A program made the position numbers and the translations under genes. From assembly GCF_000003815.2 (NCBI RefSeq), contig NC_049990.1, positions 3,442,438 to 3,506,437 on the forward strand: 64,000 bases of DNA. Direction: 5' to 3'. The stretch comes from Branchiostoma floridae (Eukaryota > Chordata > Leptocardii > Amphioxiformes > Branchiostomatidae). Each line of letters opens with the position of its first letter. Within the stretch, counting starts at the first letter, position 1. The notes under the pieces were generated by a model that was not told the origin of the DNA, made no database searches, and saw only the letters and a list, made by a program, of their open reading frames with translations. Shown piece after piece: positions 54,915 through 64,000 of this stretch.

Positions 54915-57900
54915 ATGGCGGACGCCACGAATACGCGAAGTTTCAGCGCGATGGTGAGTCCGAAAGTCCTGAGTTCGAAGCTCGGGGAGTGGGATCGGAA
55001 GCAGGCACCGACAGCCCACCTCACGGAGCGGCAGAGAGACAGCTTCATGGAGCTGACGTCCCACGCACAGAGCCGGCCGCTGCCCATAGAGGTACGGTGA
55101 TACACGTAGGCAAACCTGTTCGACTGATAATTTTGAAAACAAACTTATCTGATCATGATAACAGGTTGGGTGAATTATGTCTGACGATAGGACGGCGAGG
55201 TCGACTCAAAAGAGGAGTTTGGTTACCGTTGGTGACGTTTTTGAATGCCGCTATCTGTTTGTTCATTGCATAATTCGAGAGGTTGCTGATGAATCCTTGT
55301 TTTTTTTTCTCTTCATAATTGCATTTGATGATATGCTTAGGTGTTGGCACGATGAAGAAGTCTGTCATTAGGTTATGGGCCCCTAGCAGCTTTCTACGGT
55401 ACTACGGTGTGGAATTTCCAGTTTTGATATTTCCTTTGCCGTCTTTCTTAACAGTGTCTTGCATTATATATATATATAATTTGGCTATGACAGACAATTT
55501 TCATTAGTAATGTTTGATTATTAGTACACATATTTTAGATGTCATTTGAGATAATTGTTGTTCAAGGATATTGGGTTTGTTGATACAGTGGAAGCCGCTT
55601 AATTGCACACCTGATTTGCCAGCGAATTTTGTGCAATTATCCGGCGTGTGCGATAATGCGGAGTTGGTCATTTGGACCGCATCACCACGGGCGGAGGGGC
55701 CGAGAGGTGGTATATATGGGAGGTAGTACAACGCACAGTTTATTTACGCGTTACAGTAGTGCTGTACCTGTTGTGCTCCGGACGTCATATACATGTCTTC
55801 ACGAAACATCGTACTGCAATGCACTTGAAATCAAAACTAAAAGTAAGTTACTGTATACGTTATGTAGCTTCCTGATCACGAAACTAAAGCACTGCACCGC
55901 CGAAGGCGAGTGTTAAGTCCGTCTGTAGACCCCGAGTCGCTGTGTTGTTTCCGACTGGCTGCCAAGAACATAAAACCACTGCATAAGTATTTCCCCGCGA
56001 CCCTAATTACGTAATTAGACAATGGACAGATAGAGAACATTTGTTATTGAGTATGTCATAGCAAGTTGTCTGCCAAATCGTAATGCCGGCTTTGACAACC
56101 TCTAGCGGGTGGGCGTCTCTTCATGGTGCCGACCCCACAATATCGCCTTCTTTTGATCCCAATATCAATTTCATACATGTTGTCAGTATTGCGACTTCAC
56201 AAAGGCCGTTATCGGCTTATTTGTACCGTGTCTGACGAATTTAGCACGCATTTTCAGTCAATTTGCCGACGATGTTTGACAAATTTTCCGTGCAATTATC
56301 CGGCATTGGTGATTTTTTGTCGTGCAGATAAGCGAAGTCACTAACAATGGAGTGAATGGGAGACGGTTTGGGATTTGGGAATTCCGTGCAATTACCCGAA
56401 GTGTGCGTTTATCCGAGGTGCAATTAACTGGCTTCCACTGTATAACATCAGCAAAAAGACACTCCTATGATTTAAAACAAACCTGTTCGACTGAGCTCTG
56501 CAAAAACAAACTAGTCATACCACAGATTGGGTAACATTAGATGTCAGAGCCTTCAGCATATTGAAGTTGACACGTACACATAAAAAGAAGAGGATGGTGG
56601 CCACCTAACCCAAAGAAGAAGAAGAAGAAGACAGAAAAGGAAGGGAGACACAAAAATTTATCATGTTAACTTCAACATTTGTATATCTAACACAGCTGCC
56701 CCTGGATGACGGAGGCTATATATGTACAGAGAACAGCCCTACATGGCCTGGGAGCTAGACTAGGCACCACAAGTGTGATGTCCATGTACCAATTTTTGCT
56801 TGACTTCTACCTTGTGTTTCTATCCCAGTTGCCTCTTGATGACGGAGGCTATGTACAGAGAACAGCCCTACATGGCCTGGGAGCCAGGCTAGGCACTGGG
56901 GAGGAGGATGCAGTGCTGAAGGGTTTCTCTTCACTTCAGATGGAGGAGGAGAAGATAGAAAATGCACAAAAGGTACACCTATAGTCATCCTGTAACAGTT
57001 GTATAAAAGGAAAAGAATAGAAGGAGGATCTCACTGCTTTTACTAGATTAGTTGTTTCATGCAATGACAAAGTTTTTTTTTAATCAAAATCTGTCTTAGA
57101 TTCAATATGTCTAAATTGAGAAGATAGAAAATGCACAGAAGGTATCAATGAAAGACTTGTACTTCAGAGTCCAGACAGTTTTACAAATGATATAGCATTG
57201 GAAGACTCATGATCAGAGTCAGAGTGCTTCTGTCACACTCACAGTGTGAATTATGAGCTCAGAAGGCACTCCTATAGTATTCCTGTACATGTAAGTGTAA
57301 CAGAAAAAGTATAAAAAGGAGGAGTGGTCTGAATCTGTCATTCATAACAAAGACGTATAAATTCAAAACTGGTTGAATTCTCAACAAGGCTGTTATTTTC
57401 CCAATGCTATGAAAGTTGTATAAAATCTATTATCCCAGGATTCCCCTGGCATCACTGCTTTAACAATTTTTAAAAAGGGAAACATTAAAAAAGAATCAAG
57501 CTGAGCTGGCTTAAAATCCACTTGTCTGAATTGTCGTCTTGTTCCCTCCTAGTTCTTCTCCTGGTTCAACAAGGTGGAGTCCATGATAGAGGAAGAGGAG
57601 GAGTCGTGTTACAGGTCAGTTTTTCACTAGCTGCTTTGGTTGGAAATATTCAGGTATTTTTAGTATTTTGATTGATAGTTAGATAGATATGCTGTAGGCA
57701 AACCTACCAGATTTTTATAAGGATTTATAAGGATTTGTATAAGGCAAAATACTAATGCTAATTGTGCTCTATGATATATGGAAAAAAATATGAGGATCAC
57801 CTGAGGAGTTACAGAAACACATCTAAGACTAACACTTCTACTTTCCCGTGTTCCTTAAGGTTCCCAGCAGAACGTCTGAAGGAGCACAGACAGGAGTGTG

Positions 57901-60900
57901 ACCAGGTTCTTGGAGACGTCTCCTCAGCCCTGGACCATCTTCAGGAGCTACAGAAACAGTACATCTTCGTCTCCACCAAGACAAACGCCCTGCACGAGGC
58001 CTGCGAACATCTGCTGCAGGAACAGGTGTGTTTGTTTGTTTGTATTGTACACTCCTACTTGTGTGGAGTAGAATAAAAGATGTTGATCAAGTAGAATGAT
58101 TTTAAGCCACTGTAGCAAGATGACTAGGTAGGTCGGTAGTAAGATATGGCATTTCATGTTTTTCTATCTACAGTGTAATCTAAGAACGTCTGTTATTTTT
58201 CTCCAGACTAAGCTTGTGAACGCAGCAGAGAGCATCAACAACAAGTTGTCCTACTTTACAGAGCTGGAGAGAATAAGCACGGTAAGGAAACATGTCTTTG
58301 AATTGTTAACATGAAACTAAATCCTATAAAAGTGTAGGAGAAAGAGCATGAAAAAGAAGAAAGAGTGTCCATAGTCCTTTGTTTTTGGATCATTTTCGCC
58401 ACGTGTAACCAAGATGCAGTAAGCACCTTCCTTCATCATTTTTTAAAAGATGTCAACAACAATGTTAGATTGTGTAGAGCTGTGAAAGAATCTTAGAAAT
58501 AGTATGTTGTTGATTTTGCGTTAGGTTTCTACATAATATATGAAATTGTGACACCATTTTTCTCCCACCCCTGCAGAAGCTGAACTCCCCGGCCATGTCT
58601 GTGACCAGCGACTCCTTTGTGCCCATGCTGTCCAGGATAGACGAGTGTGTGGCCTACATCAACAGTCATGTAAGCTGCAGTTGGGAACTTCATAACTAAA
58701 TAGAGTATCTCACTGAAGCTGCAGTATGAATAGGTGGGGTCGTGTAGGGCAATCAGCAGGGTGTTCAATTTATAACCCTGAGGTTCTGGGGTTGAAACCG
58801 TGGATGTGCCACCAATCTTGTACCCTTACGAGAGGCACTTAACATGACTTTCCTCACCTAACTCAGGTTTGAATGAGTACCTAGCTGCGACTAGTGGCAG
58901 TGGCAGGCCATAGGGGCATGTTCGGGCATGACGCACCCGCCATACACGAGTATGCATCCTTGATCAGAAGTCCTCCTAGGAGAGGTTGCACGCAGTTTGC
59001 CCTTGTAGGACTTAGTGCGCCAGCAGACGAGAGGGTGGAGAAGGAAGTGCACACCCCTCCTTCACCTTAAAAAGTCACGTTCAGGCCAGGTCGCCTAACC
59101 CACCCCGTCTGCCTACCATTGTCTTCCAAGACAGATGGATGCCGACAAAAAAACACTATACAGCCATAGCTAGATCCCTCCTTTGAACAGTGATCATTTT
59201 GTTGTTCCCCAGCCTGACTTTGCCGAGTGTGATGTTTACCTGGCCAGGTTCAGACAGTGTCTCTCCAAGGCTCTCAACCTGATCAAGACTTATGTGGTCA
59301 ACCTTCTTCAGCAGGCTTCACAACAGGTGCAGCCTAAGGGCAAGGTAAGGGTCTCGGGAGTTTACTTTAAGATGAAGCTAAATTTGTCTTAAAGATGGAG
59401 GTGTACTTAAGGATGCAGTCTCATTTGTCTCAAGACCCTTTGTTGTATAATTTCCAGCAAGGTTATGACAGAGTTGACAATTTTATTTTAGGCACAGAGG
59501 CACATATCATGATATAGTTAAAAAAACAAGCAAACAAACATGTATGTTGACTATGTAGATGGATTCTTAAAAATCAAGGCTATAGTAAAGCCAATGTCAG
59601 AGTACCATCCTACGTAGTGACCACTAACTCAATCCTTTCACTTGCTAACCATGGTCCATCGTTAGCAAGTGAAAGGAAGGAGCCAGCGGTCACTATGGAG
59701 GATGGTACTCATGATAAATCTCAGATATTGTGGCTTTTCAAAGAATGTCTGTATTCACTCTCAATTGCAAGTCTTTTGCAGCTATTGATCACTTAACTAT
59801 GTTATAAGAAACTTGGAAGTCAGTCTAGTCGAAAACTTAGGAAGTTGATAATCTTTTAGATATTGTTGTTGCTAAACTTTTTCCTTCCCTGTCTTCCCAG
59901 GATGCCCAGAGTCCGTCTGACAATGCCTTCACACTTTACTATGGCAAGTTCAGAACCAACGCTCCAAGGGTCAAAGTAAGTTTGTTGTACTATGGGAAAA
60001 AACATACCTTAAGATTCAAAGTTATTACTAACTAACTTTGGGGTGTTGTGTACTTCTGATCCATCTGGGTTTTTTTCCTTCTTTCCATCTGTTTTTTTTT
60101 TTCTTTATTTTTCTCAATTTCATCTATCCACACATTTTGAAATCAATTTACAGAACATAAATAATAATGACAGTAAATGATAACAGACGATAACAATGTA
60201 ATTGCAAGGCAGAGAAGAAAAATAGCAAATGGTAACAAATTATAACTTAACTTTTGGGCAAAGTGATCATGGTTTGTGCAACTTTTGGACTGATGTTTTC
60301 CAGCTTCTGATGGAGCAGATAGAAGACAGAATAGACAGGAGTCCTGAGTGAGTAGTTTATTTTATGGTTATATACAAGTGAATTCCATCATTTTCTGAGC
60401 TACATGAAATGTATGATGTCTTTGGATTCTGATATGACTCGTTTGGTAATGTGAAATTAAAGCCTTTGTTTGCTTAAGATCAACTCTATTTTCAAATACA
60501 ATTAAATCTCTATAACTTAAAAAACAGACCCAGAGATTTGACGTTTCCAGTGTCTAGTGAGGCTGAAATACAAAAATGTAGAGTGATGGCTGTCACATGA
60601 AACGTCTGAAGTAAATCTCCGTTTTTTATCCAGTTGCAGGGATTGAATTGTATATTGTTTACCTGGATGTCTAACCTTCATAAATGTATAAACTCTATCT
60701 GCTTGATGTTTTCTCCATGTTCAGATACCAACAGCTGCTGAACGACTGCCACCAGTGTTATTTTAACCAGCGACAGCTCCTGCTAGGGCCCAGTGTGACA
60801 ACTGCAGTCACAGAGATGGCAGGGCACCACGTCAGGGACCACTGCGCCCTGGTAGAGAGGCATTATTTTTTGTAAAAATATATTTACTTTTGGACAGACG

Positions 60901-63072
60901 AGGATATTGTGGCACTGTACTCAAGTTGTATTCAGCTAAAAGAAAGGGTATAACCCCATCGGTGCTGTAATACACCGCATGAATATGACTTACTGACTGC
61001 ACTCAAGTTTTAGAAACTTATTCTAATAGTGCCACATACAAAGTACGGACAGGAGGTAAATTTTACTTGCTCAACCAAAGTCAGGTACCCATTTTTACAC
61101 CTGGGTGAAGTCAGGGAGGTCGTGTAAAGTGCCTTTCCCAAGGGCACAGTGTTGGGGGCACGACGGGTATCGAACTCGGGACCTGTAGGCTCCGAGCCCA
61201 ACACTTTACCAATTACGCCAAACACAATGCCAAAAGGCATTATTGTAGATCTGTGCCTTAATTGTGCAAGTAGTCTTAGGTGTTGTTCCTTGAGTTGATG
61301 ATGTTTCTTGTCCCTGCCAGGTGCGTAGCGGCCATGTCTTCATGGTGCAAGTAGTCTAATGTCTTAGCCTAATGTCTTAGCCTAATGTCTTAGCCTAATG
61401 TCTTAGATGTTGTTTCTTGAGTTGATGATGTTTCTTGTCCCTGGCAGGTGCGTAGCGGCTGTGCCTTCATGGCGCAAGTAGTCTAATGTCTTAGCCTAAT
61501 GTTAGGTGTTGTTTCTTGAGTTGATGATGTTTCTTGCCCAGGTGCGCAGCGGCTGTGCCTTTGTGGTACAAGAAGTCTAATGTCTTAGGTGTTGTTTCTT
61601 GACTTAAGTCTTGATGATGTTTCTTCTCCCTACCCAAGTGTGTAAGTAGCCTAATGTCTCAGGTGTTGTTTCTTGAGTTGATGATGTTTCTCGTGTCTGC
61701 CAGGTGCGAAGCGGCTGTGCCTTCATGGTCCACGTGTGTCAGGACGAACATCAGCTGTTCGCTCACTTCTTCAGCAGGAAAACACCAAAACTAGAGTGAG
61801 TAGGAAAACTTTATGGTTTACAGTCTTCATTTTAATGAACAAAGGCATTAGCTTCTACTTAAAGTGTGTTTGAACCAGTACTGTCTCCAGCTTTAAATTT
61901 CTTTCTGTCCCACTGATTTTTGTAGCATTTTCAGGGCAAATTTGTTATTTTTTTGTTGTTTTATCTGTTATTCTATCTAAGCTTACAAAAATATATTTTT
62001 GTCAATTTCAAGTCATTAAGTTCAGATTTTTCGGATGTATGTGGTGAAATTTTTGTCTGTTTCCAAAAGGAAATTTCCATCCAGGGGCATAATAGAATGA
62101 AACCTAGTATATTATAAGAGTTAGTTCATGTCTGTTAATTTTGGTAATTTCTATTACTTTTAAGTCTCTCATTCATTCAGTCATTCATTCATTTACTTAC
62201 TGAATGAAGTCAGAGTTACAAGCTGCCTCAAGGCATCCATTCATTTATTCATTCATTCATTCAATCAATCTTTCATTCATTCATTCCTTCACTGAATGAT
62301 GCCTCAAGGCATCATACTGCAACTGCTACACAATCACTAACTATTGTGTGTATCTCTGTCCTGCAGTGTTCTTCTTGAAGGCCTGTGCAATAGTCTGTAC
62401 GATGTCCTCAGGCCGCTCATCATCCACATACAGCACCTAGAAACCCTGTCTGAGCTCTGCAGTATACTCAGGGTGAGTGTGTGTATGTGTGTGTGTGACT
62501 GTGTGTGTGTGTATGCATGCGTGTGTGTGTGTATTTTTTTGTTTGTGTATGGAGGAGGGAGTATTGTCCATAATTTCACACTACAGTTCATATAAGCCAT
62601 TCAACTGACCAATGGTGTTATTATTTTATTTCTCTATATGTTCAAGTCTACATAATACATACGACATCTAGATTTATTACTGTATAATGAAAATATGTGC
62701 AAGTCTACAATCTAGAGCCCCTTTTGGCATTATGTGCACCATCTTAAAAATGCACAAATTCTAATGAAACATAAAGAAAGGATACTAAATGAAAAGATGA
62801 TAAGAAGTGTGGTAATTGTAATAGATACTAGATGAAGATAATAAGGTAATCAAATAAGATGATAAAGAAATGATGATTGATAATAGGTGTATTAAATTTT
62901 TGGTTCAGAAACATTTTAAAGACTTTTCTGAGCTGATTGTGCTTCATGATTAATACAAAAGGGCCCAGATATGATATGTAGCTTCTTGTTGAGTGATTTA
63001 TCAAACATTGACTGTTTTTTCTTTTGATATTTTTTAAGGTTGAAATGCTGGAGGAACATGTACAAAATAACC
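54915..63072 (+). CDS. COG3: COG3, conserved oligomeric Golgi complex subunit 3 (first 13 exons)
   Basis: Exons 54915-55091, 56829-56972, 57553-57614, 57860-58025, 58207-58281, 58577-58669, 59213-59344, 59901-59975, 60304-60347, 60725-60851, 61704-61795, 62367-62472 and 63039-63072. All are GT-AG and in phase, giving 442 residues, a little over half of a usual COG3 (human 828). The gene continues past the window end. Conserved stretches include [88 protein letters not shown] and [21 protein letters not shown]3 belongs to lobe A of the COG tether, which captures vesicles for retrograde traffic within the Golgi. Exons 2 and 11 have edge copies in the flanking introns. Confidence 0.97.
55586..56439. 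mobile_element. 854-bp pogo/Tigger-like non-autonomous transposon in COG3 intron 1
   Basis: The ends CAGTGGAAGCCGCTTAATTG and CAATTAACTGGCTTCCACTG are inverted repeats, flanked by TA on both sides (55584-55585 and 56440-56441). The CAGTGGAA.CC start and TA target site are typical of the pogo/Tigger branch of Tc1/mariner. Subterminal words TGTGCAATTATCCGG and CCGTGCAATTA recur inside. No transposase is visible in its short frames. Confidence 0.85.
56612..56632 (+). repeat. (GAA)n microsatellite
   Basis: A run of GAAGAAGAAGAAG about 60 bp before the COG3 exon 2 upstream copy. Confidence 0.8.
56693..56780 (+). repeat. Partial copy of COG3 exon 2, acceptor side
   Basis: ACACAG then CTGCCCCTGGATGACGGAGG repeats the acceptor and first codons of exon 2 about 130 bp before the real exon. 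A short TATATATG change shifts its frame. The match ends after GGCACCAC, and no donor of the real exon follows. Confidence 0.85.
57111..57325 (+). repeat. Partial copies of COG3 exon 2, donor side
   Basis: GAGAAGATAGAAAATGCACA and AAGGTAT at 57117-57143 repeat the exon 2 end with its donor (GAGAAGATAGAAAATGCACA, AAAGGTACA at the real site). A second stretch at 57261-57325 repeats the following intron (CACTCCTATAGTATTCCTGT; AAAAAGTATAAAAAGGAGG). Confidence 0.75.
58733..59165 (+). mobile_element. tRNA-derived SINE, long diverged copy in COG3 intron 6
   Basis: A GTGTAGGGCAATCAGCAGG box-A region, GGGGTTGAAACCG box-B region, then CACCAATCTTGTACCCTTAC and GGCACTTAACATGACTTTCC. A longer tail (GCATGACGCACCCGCC, CACCTTAAAAAGTCACG) runs to the exon 7 side; its limit is uncertain. 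Confidence 0.65.
59601..59712. mobile_element. Palindromic MITE, family D copy 2
   Basis: AGAGTACCATCCTACGTAGT and ACTATGGAGGATGGTACTC are the ends. TTTCACTTGCTAAC pairs with GTTAGCAAGTGAAA. It lies in COG3 intron 7. Confidence 0.8.
61078..61225 (-). mobile_element. tRNA-derived SINE, reverse orientation
   Basis: Read on the minus strand, it has GGCGTAATTGGTAAAGTG, GAGTTCGATACCCG, CTGTGCCCTTGGGAAAGGCA and TTTACACGACCTCCC, matching the 36.2-kb copy in order. Confidence 0.7.
61318..61703 (+). repeat. Tandem copies of the COG3 exon 11 acceptor and first codons
   Basis: CAG followed by GTGCGTAGCGG-type sequence (codons VRSG..F) begins at 61321, 61448 and 61542, with a weak form near 61636. The real exon starts at 61704. 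Units also share TAGTCTAATGTCTTAG and TTTCTTGAGTTGATGATG. Each copied frame stops within about a dozen codons (QVV stop). A 13-bp AGCCTAATGTCTT sub-repeat lies at 61364-61405. Confidence 0.93.
61884..62105 (+). mobile_element. Dispersed element, family F copy
   Basis: ACTGTCTCCAGCTTTAAATT start, TTTCTGTCCCACTGA, and a GGAAATTTCCATCCAGG end; the right terminal GGAGACAGC is missing. A further end fragment (GGGCTGTCTCCAGCTTTC) is at 63108-63125. Confidence 0.55.
62164..62300. repeat. (ATTC)n-rich microsatellite
   Basis: Two tracts of CATTCATTCATT are separated by a segment with GCCTCAAGGCATC, which recurs at 62312-62324. Confidence 0.85.
62475..62540 (+). repeat. (GT)n microsatellite at the COG3 exon 12 donor
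   Basis: GTGTGTGTATGTGTGTGTGT-like sequence begins immediately after the exon 12 donor GTGAGTG. Confidence 0.9.
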
Positions 63073-63544
63073 GTAAGTACTGTGATTTCTTGCAATCAAT
63101 TTATATAAGGGCTGTCTCCAGCTTTCAATTTTTGTCCAGTCCAAGAAGACAAAAGGTTTTGTACCAGTACATTGTACTGGTCCCCACCCCTATATTATCA
63201 GTTGAGAATGTATGATCCTTATCAGCTAACCTCTACTTAGAACTTCTACTGGAGATTTGAATCATTGTCCTTAAGATTATCTACAGCAGAACATTAACAT
63301 AACTTATTCTTACAAGTCCCTATTATACCCCTCTAAATCCCTATAAATTCTTACTATACCTGCATTTTCCATGGAGGCAACATTTGCTACACATGTCCTA
63401 TGGCTTTTATAGTCTGCACTTAATGGGTTGACTCACATAGACCAGCTTTGTCAGCAAGATAATTTCCAAAGAAAAGGACTGCAAAGTTTGTAAAACCAAA
63501 CAAGATCAGATAGTGAGACTGTGGGTTGGTAAATTTTGCTCATC

Positions 63545-63652
63545 ACCTGAGTCAGGTGTGGGATATGGTAACCTGAGTGAGTCATGTGTGGGATATGGTC
63601 ACCTGAGTCAGGTGTGGGATATGGTCACCTGAGTGAGTCAGGTGTGAAATAT
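63545..63652 (-). repeat. Minisatellite overlapping the 3' end of the NHL-repeat CDS
   Basis: Four units of about 26-33 bp share CACCTGAGTCAGGTGTGGGA and ATATGGT. The last unit (GAGTCAGGTGTGAAATATGG) contains, on the opposite strand, the final codons and stop of the NHL-repeat gene. Confidence 0.85.
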
Positions 63653-64000
63653 GGAGACTGTGTTCTTTGTTCCAGTCACCACCAGCTGTCCCTGGGTTGC
63701 CATGGCAACACCATGAGGGCACCTCTTGTCCGTAACGTGTTTGAGGAATCGCCCTGTCTTGTCAAACATCTCCACACGGTTGTTTCCGTAGTCCGCCACG
63801 ATGATGTTACCTGCCCCGTCTGTACAGATGCCACGGGGATTCCTTACCTGACCTTCACCACTTCCCACACCTCCAAACTGGAACAGAAACTGTCCGTCCT
63901 CGTTGTACACATAGACACAGTGATTATACCAGTCTGAGGCAAAGATGGTCCCTTCCGCGTCCACAGCAATGTTCCATGGGTACCTCATCCCCTGCTGCTG
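63638..64000 (-). CDS. NHL-repeat protein, C-terminal part (TRIM2/TRIM3/TRIM71-like)
   Basis: About 120 codons run in from the window edge to a TGA at 63638-63640. The frame shows NHL (beta-propeller) repeats: YPWNIAVDAEGTIFASDWYN, then NPRGICTDGAGNIIVADYGN and NRVEMFDKTGRFL, then PHGVAMATQGQLVVTGTKNT and VSIF. Such propellers close the C terminus of TRIM-NHL ubiquitin ligases and related proteins, where they bind RNA or protein partners; the RING/B-box part would lie beyond 64000. No intron interrupts the visible part. The gene is antisense to COG3, whose exon 13 ends at 63072 and whose remaining exons are further downstream, so it appears nested in a COG3 intron. It could also be a retrocopy. 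NHL gives the fold, not the precise family member. Confidence 0.85.
   Translation of the reverse strand, partial: QQQGMRYPWNIAVDAEGTIFASDWYNHCVYVYNEDGQFLFQFGGVGSGEGQVRNPRGICTDGAGNIIVADYGNNRVEMFDKTGRFLKHVTDKRCPHGVAMATQGQLVVTGTKNTVSIFHT

Noticed and set aside
56702-56775. First COG3 exon 2 copy as a true alternative exon
   Set aside because: Its frame shifts after LDDGGY, it lacks the second half of the exon, and no matching donor follows.
62337-62600. Histidine/threonine-rich minus-strand frame
   Set aside because: Produced by the (GT)n repeat next to COG3 exon 12.
1-64000. Endogenous retroviruses, LTR elements or Polintons
   Set aside because: I saw no long terminal repeats, gag/pol, integrase, capsid or envelope signatures; the direct repeat pair at 20.8 and 22.0 kb is too diverged and has no element between its copies.

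Overview
This is animal nuclear DNA: intron-rich genes with GT-AG introns, a tRNA gene, tRNA-derived SINEs, many small inverted-repeat elements (MITEs) and tandem repeats. The gene content and repeat style fit an invertebrate chordate, most likely an amphioxus (Branchiostoma). That assignment is inference; no marker in the window proves it.

Layout. 1-10.5 kb: gene-poor, with tandem repeats, a CCAAT/CRE-motif array, a TTAA-flanked MITE and two weak exon candidates. 10.6-10.8 kb (-): first coding exon of a Norrin (NDP)-like cystine-knot ligand, with its signal-peptide segment repeated upstream. 11-20 kb: SINE, LINE 3' ends, a MITE inserted in another MITE, and a 1.3-kb minisatellite. 20.6 kb (+): tRNA-Lys(UUU) with a 14-nt intron. 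23.4 kb: a 5S rRNA-derived element. 25.3-37.4 kb (-): a 17-exon FAM194/ERICH6-like gene (772 codons; the reconstructed reading frame closes exactly). 37.5-43.6 kb: intergenic, with MITEs. 43.7-47.2 kb (+): a TATA-driven three-exon gene for a 150-residue secreted coiled-coil protein. 48.9-54.6 kb (-): PARL, the mitochondrial rhomboid protease, ten exons, 362 codons. 54.9 kb to beyond 63.1 kb (+): COG3, the Golgi tethering-complex subunit; the first 13 exons (about half the protein) are visible, and it shares a 276-bp divergent promoter with PARL. 63.6-64.0 kb (-): the C-terminal end of an NHL-repeat protein, antisense inside the COG3 locus.

PARL and COG3 are housekeeping genes of mitochondria and Golgi. 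I see no pathway that joins the genes of this window into one system.

The most striking feature cuts across the genes. At seven exons, in five separate genes, a splice boundary and the neighbouring exon edge have been copied in tandem: PARL exons 3 and 6, COG3 exons 2 and 11, ERICH6-like exon 6, exon 1 of the secreted coiled-coil gene, and the Norrin-like first exon. The copies hold acceptor or donor sites and short stretches of coding sequence, but no copy is a complete exon. Minisatellites that contain exon/intron boundaries have, as far as I recall, been reported at the amphioxus Adh locus ('mirages'). Here the pattern looks like a genome-wide habit rather than a single-locus oddity.
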